Of a stretch of DNA of 11,641 nt, positions 7,384 to 11,641 are shown one piece after another (position 1 is the first letter of the stretch; each line of letters opens with the position of its first letter). Source of the stretch: Actinomycetes bacterium (GTDB taxonomy: Bacteria > Actinomycetota > Acidimicrobiia > Acidimicrobiales > RAAP-2); assembly GCA_021806055.1 (NCBI GenBank), contig JAJZYE010000012.1, positions 1 through 11,641 on the forward strand, written 5' to 3'. A program made the translations under genes and the position numbers. The notes under the pieces are model-generated. The model had not been told where the DNA came from and did no database searches. It worked only from the letters and a program-made list of their open reading frames with translations.

Positions 7384-9065
7384 GCGGACCCGATCAGGTG
7401 ACCACCCCGACCTCGCGGTCACCTGATCTCACCGCGCGCGCGGCTTGGACCCTCGTCTGGCTGGCCGTGACCAGCAGCGGCATCGCGGCGTGGAGCGAGT
7501 GGACGGCGTGGCCCGGCTACGGAGCCGTGGCGCCGGCCCTGGTGATCGGTGGCGTGCTCGGCAGCGCCCTCACGTGGGCGGTGCGCGACCCCGCGAGCTC
7601 GACGTGGCGACGCGGCGGGTTCGTCGCGGTCCTGGTTAGCGTCCTCATCGACCGGGGTCTGGGGATCGCCACACGGACCTACTACGCGACCGACGCCGCC
7701 GCCTTCAATGACGTGGCCGCGCGCGCTCTCCTGCACGGCCGAGACCCCTACACCACGTCGATGGCCCCGGCCGCGCGGCTGCTCGACCACGCGATGGGCT
7801 ACTGGACCTACACGCTCAACGGCTCCCACGTCCACGCCGTGTCCTACCCAGCCGGCTCGTTCCTCCTGCAAGCCCCCCTCGTGGCCCTGGGCCTGCGCCA
7901 CCTGCCCACTGACTGGATCGACCTCGTGGCGTGGCTCGCCACCGGTGTGCTCCTGGCGTGGATCCTGCCGCGACACCTCACGTGGCTCGCCGCGCTGCTC
8001 GTCCTGTCCAGCGCGTACGTGGGCCCCTTCGCCAACGGCGGTACCGACGCCCTCTTCGTCCCCTTCCTGGTACTAGCGCTGTGGCGCTGGGACCGCGCGC
8101 TCGACCCGAGCGCCGGTGTGATGCGCTGGGTGTCGCCGGTGGCCCTAGGGGTCGCCTGCTCGATCAAGCAGACCCCCTGGTTCGTGGTGCCCTTCGTCCT
8201 GGTCGCCCTCCTCGTCGAGGCCCGCGCGGCCCACCGCGCGTGCGGGGCGCCTCTCGCGCGCTACGCCGGGCTGACGCTGGGGACGTTCCTGCTCATCAAC
8301 CTCCCCTTCATCGTCTGGAACCCCGGCGCGTGGCTGCACGGCGTGCTCCTGCCACTGCGCGACCCGCTCGTACCCGACGGGCAGGGACTGGTCACGCTCG
8401 CCCTGCACGGGCTGACCGGAGGTGTGGCCCTGCACGACCTGTGGCTCAGCGGAGCCCTCGTCCTCGTCGCCGGACTCGTCGCCCTCGTCGCCTGGTACCC
8501 CGCGCTCAAGCGCATCTGGCCCTTCCTGGTGCCCCTCGCGCTCTTCGTCCCCGGGCGCAGTCTCACCAGCTACCTACTGGACTTCCTTCCGGCGGCGCTC
8601 GCGGCCGCCCTCAGCGTGCGTGACGCACCCCCGCAGTGGCGCGCACCACTGCCCCGCGCGCGCGTGATCGTGCTCGCCGGCGTGCTGGTCGGCGCGGGTG
8701 TCGCCGCCGGCGAGGCTCTCACCAGCGCTCCCCTCGCGCTCTCGGTGGTGGGCGTCACCACCCGCGACGCCCACCAGCGCCTCACCGGCGTGACCGTCGT
8801 GGTGACGAACCTCTCGTCCCAGACGGTCCACCCCCACTTCATGGTCAACCTCGGGGGGCCGCACCCTGACGGCTTCTGGCGCGTGCGAGTGCTCCACGGC
8901 ACCCTACCCTTGCGCGCGGGTCGCCACGCCCTCCTCGCGCTCTCGCCGGCCGCGTGGACCTGGGCCCCGCCACACGGCCAGTACTGGATCGTCGATGCCT
9001 ACAGCACGTCCCCGGCGGCGCTCAGCACCTCAGGGCTCCAGCACTGGACCTTCGTCACTCCCTGA
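7380..9065 (+). CDS. GT-C type glycosyltransferase, GT87/DUF2029-like, with extra C-terminal soluble domain
   Basis: A 561-residue protein with a polytopic membrane part (about 22-450) and a largely non-membrane, Thr/Val/His-rich C-terminal part (451-561). Features fitting GT87-like polyprenyl-phosphate-sugar enzymes are YYATDAAAFNDVA (101-113), with Asp105 in the presumed first outer loop, LLHGRDPYTTSMAP (117-130), VSYPAGSFLLQAPLVALGL (154-172), NGGTDALFVP (219-228) and SIKQTPWFVVP (261-271). The C-terminal part (SVVGVTTRDAH, VTVVVTNLSSQTVHPHF) looks like a beta-sandwich and would lie outside the cell if topology follows the family. Sugar and acceptor are unknown. The start is GTG at 7380, overlapping the previous stop as GTGA; longer in-frame starts would run into the PIG-V-like gene. 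Codons 5-17 contain a perfect inverted repeat. The 3' end overlaps the convergent sulfurtransferase gene by 36 bases. Confidence 0.8.
   Translation: MSGPDQVTTPTSRSPDLTARAAWTLVWLAVTSSGIAAWSEWTAWPGYGAVAPALVIGGVLGSALTWAVRDPASSTWRRGGFVAVLVSVLIDRGLGIATRTYYATDAAAFNDVAARALLHGRDPYTTSMAPAARLLDHAMGYWTYTLNGSHVHAVSYPAGSFLLQAPLVALGLRHLPTDWIDLVAWLATGVLLAWILPRHLTWLAALLVLSSAYVGPFANGGTDALFVPFLVLALWRWDRALDPSAGVMRWVSPVALGVACSIKQTPWFVVPFVLVALLVEARAAHRACGAPLARYAGLTLGTFLLINLPFIVWNPGAWLHGVLLPLRDPLVPDGQGLVTLALHGLTGGVALHDLWLSGALVLVAGLVALVAWYPALKRIWPFLVPLALFVPGRSLTSYLLDFLPAALAAALSVRDAPPQWRAPLPRARVIVLAGVLVGAGVAAGEALTSAPLALSVVGVTTRDAHQRLTGVTVVVTNLSSQTVHPHFMVNLGGPHPDGFWRVRVLHGTLPLRAGRHALLALSPAAWTWAPPHGQYWIVDAYSTSPAALSTSGLQHWTFVTP
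7392..7428. repeat. Perfect 12-base inverted repeat (hairpin or operator) at the start of the third glycosyltransferase gene
   Basis: GATCAGGTGACC (7392-7403) and its exact reverse complement GGTCACCTGATC (7417-7428) flank a 13-base spacer. The dyad begins 9 bases after the GTG start codon at 7380-7382 and falls in the variable N-terminal codons of the protein. In mRNA it would form a strong 12-pair stem near the ribosome-binding region; in DNA it could be a dyad operator. No T-run follows the right arm, so it does not look like a standard intrinsic terminator. The arms are read in different codon phases, so the symmetry does not reflect a protein repeat. Confidence 0.85.
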
Positions 9066-9902
9066 CGGCGTACCCGACGGCTCGTCGCCCTGCGCCGCCG
9101 GCAGATCGGTGGCGCTGTACTGGGACCACGAACCGGGGAAGAGCCGTCCACGGCCCAGCCCCACCCACTCGGCCACCAGGAGGTTGTGGCACGCGGTCAC
9201 CCCCGAGCCGCAGTAGGACACCATGCGTGCGGCGTCGTGCACACCCACCTCGGCGAAGCGCCGGCGAATCTCCTCGGGGGAGGTCAGACGCCCGTCGGCG
9301 CGCAGGTGGTCGCGACACGGCAGGCTGCGCGCGCCCGGCACGTGGCCGGCGCGCGGGTCGATCGGCTCACTCTCGCCGCGGTAGCGCGCCGCGTCGCGCG
9401 CGTCCACGACCACGCCACCAGCGTCGAGGGCGTCGTCAATGTCCGCCAGGGCGTCCGCGGGCCACTCGCGGACCCCAAAGGCCGCCGCCTCACGCTCGAC
9501 CTCGCCCGACTCCAGGGTCCCACCCCAGGCGGCCAGTCCCCCGTCAAGGATCGCCGCGGCGTGGCCCGTGGCGCGCAGCATCCACACCAGGCGCGCCGCG
9601 ATCACCCCGCCGGCGTCGTCGTAGGCGACCACCTGGTCGTGGTCACCGATGCCGCGCGAGCTCATTCCCCGCGCGAAAACCGCGGGCTCAGGTAGGGGGT
9701 GGCGGCCCCACGCGGCGCTCGCGGGTCCGGCCAGCCACCGCTCCAGGTCCACGAAGACGGCGCCCGGCAGGTGGGCGTGGCGGTAGGCGTCGAGACCGGA
9801 ACGGCCGTCGAGGTACCAGCGCACGTCGGCGCGGATCACCTCGGGGTGCGCCGCCACCCAGGCGGCGTCCACGATCGGGGCGAGCGGTGTCGCCTCGCTC
9901 AC
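9030..9902 (-). CDS. Two-domain rhodanese-fold sulfurtransferase (3-mercaptopyruvate/thiosulfate sulfurtransferase)
   Basis: A 290-residue cytoplasmic enzyme with two rhodanese domains. The N-terminal structural domain (about 8-130) includes DVRWYLDGRSGLDAYRHAHL (26-45), VAYDDAGG (92-99, Asp where a catalytic Cys would be, as normal for the inactive domain) and ILDGGLAAW (118-126). The catalytic C-terminal domain (about 150-268) includes VVVDARDAARYRG (164-176), HVPGARSLP (187-195) and the active-site loop YCGSGVTA with Cys231. CGSGVTA is typical of 3-mercaptopyruvate sulfurtransferases, whereas thiosulfate enzymes usually have CRKGVTA, so the mercaptopyruvate activity is favoured. The Cys carries sulfur as a persulfide to an acceptor. 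The last 20 residues (Gly/Pro/Ser/Glu-rich) look like an unconserved tail, and the final 12 codons including the stop overlap the convergent glycosyltransferase gene. The GTG start at 9902 overlaps the upstream gene's stop in a GTGA. Confidence 0.93.
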   Translation of the reverse strand: MSEATPLAPIVDAAWVAAHPEVIRADVRWYLDGRSGLDAYRHAHLPGAVFVDLERWLAGPASAAWGRHPLPEPAVFARGMSSRGIGDHDQVVAYDDAGGVIAARLVWMLRATGHAAAILDGGLAAWGGTLESGEVEREAAAFGVREWPADALADIDDALDAGGVVVDARDAARYRGESEPIDPRAGHVPGARSLPCRDHLRADGRLTSPEEIRRRFAEVGVHDAARMVSYCGSGVTACHNLLVAEWVGLGRGRLFPGSWSQYSATDLPAAQGDEPSGTPSGSDEGPVLEP

Positions 9903-10234
9903 GACCCCAGGCCGAGAGCGGCGTTCACGGCGTCGCGTGCGTCGCCCGACGCGTCACCGTGGACCCGGATGCCCATGGTGGCCATCATGCGCGCCATGCC
10001 GTCTCCCATGTGGTGCACCACCAGCTCCTCGATCTCGTGTTCGCGCAAGAACCGCGCCACCCGGGCGTGGTGACGGGCGTCACTCCCCTCGTCGTGCTGG
10101 CGACTCCACCACACGTCCACCTCGTCCCACGACGTCACCACGCCGTCCGCGACGTCGACCACGGCGAGACGATCGGCGCGCCCCCATCGCGGATCGACCG
10201 AACCATCACTCGCTACTGGCACGCAGACTTTCAT
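9899..10234 (-). CDS. NifX/NifY/NifB-C-terminal-fold protein (dinitrogenase FeMo-cofactor biosynthesis domain)
   Basis: A 111-residue single-domain protein of the family that includes NifX, NifY and the C-terminal domain of NifB, which bind Fe-S or Fe-Mo cluster precursors. The family opening MKVCVPVASDG-x-VDPRWGRA (1-20) is present, followed by a strand-helix pattern and EIEELVVHHMGDGMARMM (67-84). Candidate metal or cluster ligands are Cys4, His47, His55-56, His66 and His74-75, plus several Met (76, 80, 83, 84, 87). No nitrogenase genes are in view, and free-standing relatives occur in actinobacteria that do not fix nitrogen, so a role in nitrogenase should not be assumed; metal or cluster handling is inference. 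ATG at 10234 has GGAG directly adjacent, too close for a normal ribosome-binding site. It is linked by a GTGA overlap to the sulfurtransferase and lies 32 bases after the EF-G-like gene. Confidence 0.87.
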   Translation of the reverse strand: MKVCVPVASDGSVDPRWGRADRLAVVDVADGVVTSWDEVDVWWSRQHDEGSDARHHARVARFLREHEIEELVVHHMGDGMARMMATMGIRVHGDASGDARDAVNAALGLGS

Positions 10235-10240
10235 CTCCGC

Positions 10241-10270
10241 ATCGTAGCGAGCCGCCCACCCGTCGTCTAC
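10241..10270 (-). promoter_or_regulatory. Possible leaderless promoter of the NifX-like/sulfurtransferase pair
   Basis: On the minus strand the -10-like hexamer TACGAT (10241-10246) ends 6 bases before the A of the ATG at 10234, which is where a leaderless transcript would begin. A weak -35-like GTAGAC (10265-10270) lies 18 bases upstream and overlaps the stop codon of the EF-G-like gene. The ATG lacks a properly spaced Shine-Dalgarno, which fits leaderless initiation, common in actinobacteria. A dozen bases cannot prove a promoter, and read-through from the EF-G-like gene is equally possible. Confidence 0.4.
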
Positions 10271-11641
10271 GACCGCCCGACGGTCACCGGGGCCTCGGCG
10301 AAGTGATCGACGCGGGCCGCGTAGCGGCCCTGACCACCGGTGCTCTGGCGCAACTCCAGACCGTAGCGAGTCAGGCTGGCCTCGGGCACCAGCGCACTGA
10401 CCACCGTCTCCCCCTCCCCCGAGGCGCTGGTGCCGACCACGCGCCCGCGCCGGCCGGCCAGGTCGGTGAGGACATCACCGAGCGACCAGTCGGGCACGCG
10501 TACCTCGGTCGCCATCACGCGCTCGAGCACCACCGTGCCGGACTTCTCCAGCGCGGCGCGCAGGGCCAGGGACCCCGCGGTCTCGAAGGCGGCCTCTGAC
10601 GAGTCCACGCTGTGGCTCTTGCCGTCGCGCAGCGTCACGCGCAGGCCCACCACCGGGTGTCCCGCTGGTCCACCGTGCTCCATGGCGCGCTCGATCCCGT
10701 GGCGCACCGCGCCGATGTACTGGCGAGGCACCGCACCACCCACCACGGCGTCGATGAACTCCCACGGTGCCGTCGGTTCAATAGGCTCGACGAGCACGTC
10801 GACCACGGCGAACTGCCCGTGCCCGCCGGTCTGCTTCTTCACCCGCCCCTCGGCCTGCGCCGCGGCCCGGATCGTCTCGAAGTGCGCCACCGGCGGCGGG
10901 GCCCACGACGCCGCCACGTTGAAGCGGCGACGCAGGCGCTCCTGGGTCACCTGAAGGTGCAGCTCACCCATCGCGTCCACCACCAGGGAGCGCGCGACAC
11001 GGTCGTGACGCAGGCCCAGTGACGGATCCTCCTCGGCCAATCGGTGCAGGGCACTCGCGAGCTTGTCGTCGTCCTCGCCCACCACGGCCATCGACAGCGC
11101 CGGGGTCGGTGGCGGCGGCGTCACCGGAGCGAGGTCCCGACGCCCGCGCGCCAGCACGTCACCGATCTGCACGTCGTTCAACTTGGTGAGGGCGACGACG
11201 TCGCCGGCGATCGCGTGGTCGATCGCGACCAGCTTGGTCCCCACGAGCTGGTGCAGACCGTGCAGTCGCTCCTCACGGCCCGTGCGCGCGCAGGTCAGGG
11301 CCTCATCACCCGCCAAGCGACCAGTCACGACCTCGGCCACGACGATGCGGCCCACGTAGGGGTCGACGATCACCTTGAACGCCCGCACGACCGGCTCGAC
11401 GTCGCCGTCACGCGCCACGGCGACGACCTCGCCGCCGCGGACCATCGCGATCGGCCGACTCTCCGCAATCTCGTCGAGCAGCGTAACCAGTCGGCCGACG
11501 CCGACCCCGCGCAGCGCCGAGCCGACCGTGACCGGCACGATGCGACCGTCACTCATCAGCCGACTCAGTACCTCCTCCAATTCGTCCCAGGCGAGATCCT
11601 CATTTTCCAGGTAGCGCTCGGTCATCGCGTCGTCGCCCACG
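10267..11641 (-). CDS. fusA2: Elongation factor G-like GTPase (FusA2 type), 5' end off-window
   Basis: At least 457 residues from the C-terminal two-thirds of an EF-G paralogue. The GTP-binding core (P-loop, DTPGH, NKxD) lies beyond the window edge; the ATG at 11640 is probably internal, because EF-G-like chains have comparable sequence there. Numbering from that Met: the end of the G domain has VTVGSALRGVGVGRL (37-51); domain II is about 82-165; domain III has ALSMAVVGED (181-190) and DAMGELHLQVTQERLRRRF (222-240); domain IV has VKKQTGGHGQFAVVDVLVEP (267-286), VPRQYIGAVRHGIERAM (304-320) and DGKSHSVDSSEAAFETAGS (339-357); domain V has LERVMATEVRVPDWSLGDV (372-390) and RRGRVVG. KQTGGHGQFAV is typical of the FusA2/EF-G-like group and differs from the canonical EF-G loop. 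Its cellular role is not settled, and it is not the main translocase. It is followed by the NifX-like gene after 32 bases. Confidence 0.9.
   Translation of the reverse strand, partial: VGDDAMTERYLENEDLAWDELEEVLSRLMSDGRIVPVTVGSALRGVGVGRLVTLLDEIAESRPIAMVRGGEVVAVARDGDVEPVVRAFKVIVDPYVGRIVVAEVVTGRLAGDEALTCARTGREERLHGLHQLVGTKLVAIDHAIAGDVVALTKLNDVQIGDVLARGRRDLAPVTPPPPTPALSMAVVGEDDDKLASALHRLAEEDPSLGLRHDRVARSLVVDAMGELHLQVTQERLRRRFNVAASWAPPPVAHFETIRAAAQAEGRVKKQTGGHGQFAVVDVLVEPIEPTAPWEFIDAVVGGAVPRQYIGAVRHGIERAMEHGGPAGHPVVGLRVTLRDGKSHSVDSSEAAFETAGSLALRAALEKSGTVVLERVMATEVRVPDWSLGDVLTDLAGRRGRVVGTSASGEGETVVSALVPEASLTRYGLELRQSTGGQGRYAARVDHFAEAPVTVGRS

Noticed and set aside
7392..7428. Reading the 12-base inverted repeat as an intrinsic transcription terminator
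   Set aside because: No T-run follows either arm and it lies inside the coding sequence; a terminator here would cut off the last gene of the operon.
8954..10306. A 450-codon plus-strand open frame opposite the sulfurtransferase and NifX-like genes
   Set aside because: Very Arg/Pro-rich with no recognisable domain; both minus-strand genes it overlaps are well supported by conserved motifs.

Overview
The window is very GC-rich (roughly 70%) and starts genes with GTG at least as often as ATG. Several neighbouring genes are joined by 4-base GTGA stop/start overlaps. Together with the protein families present, this points to an actinobacterium. The families are an EF-G-like FusA2-type factor, a soluble DesA-type acyl-ACP desaturase, a PLDc_N protein and an MptB-like GT-C enzyme. 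A lineage outside the classic mycobacteria and streptomycetes, such as Acidimicrobiia, is possible, but that is inference. The window is gene-dense: nine complete and two edge-truncated genes leave no gap above 120 bases. I see no tRNA, rRNA, CRISPR, insertion sequence or phage gene.

Layout. (1) 1-1671, minus: an AMP-forming acyl-CoA synthetase missing only its extreme C-terminus. (2) 1771-2405, plus: a DUF167 (YggU-like) protein, then a two-helix PLDc_N membrane protein. (3) 2406-3332, minus: a soluble di-iron acyl-ACP desaturase whose stop codon directly abuts that of the preceding convergent gene. (4) 3448-9065, plus: a four-gene operon-like run of an MFS transporter and three different GT-C type polytopic glycosyltransferases (MptB-like, PIG-V-like, GT87-like), joined by overlaps of 23, 4 and 4 bases. 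(5) 9030-11641, minus: an EF-G-like GTPase (5' part off-window), a small NifX/NifY-fold protein and a 3-mercaptopyruvate-type sulfurtransferase. The last two share a GTGA overlap, and the sulfurtransferase overlaps the last glycosyltransferase tail to tail by 36 bases.

How the genes may work together. Regions 1 and 3 point to fatty-acid activation and desaturation, but these two genes are not one operon. Region 4 is the most interesting. GT-C enzymes use polyprenyl-phosphate sugars on the outer face of the membrane, so three of them plus a transporter suggest assembly of an envelope lipoglycan or glycan. No sugar-activating or polyprenyl-phosphate-sugar synthase gene is in view, so product and donor are unknown. 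The strongest unexplained sequence signal is a perfect 12-base inverted repeat (7392-7428) just inside the start of the third glycosyltransferase gene. Region 5 combines a translation-factor paralogue with possible sulfur or metal-cluster functions, and has a possible leaderless promoter in front of the NifX-like gene.
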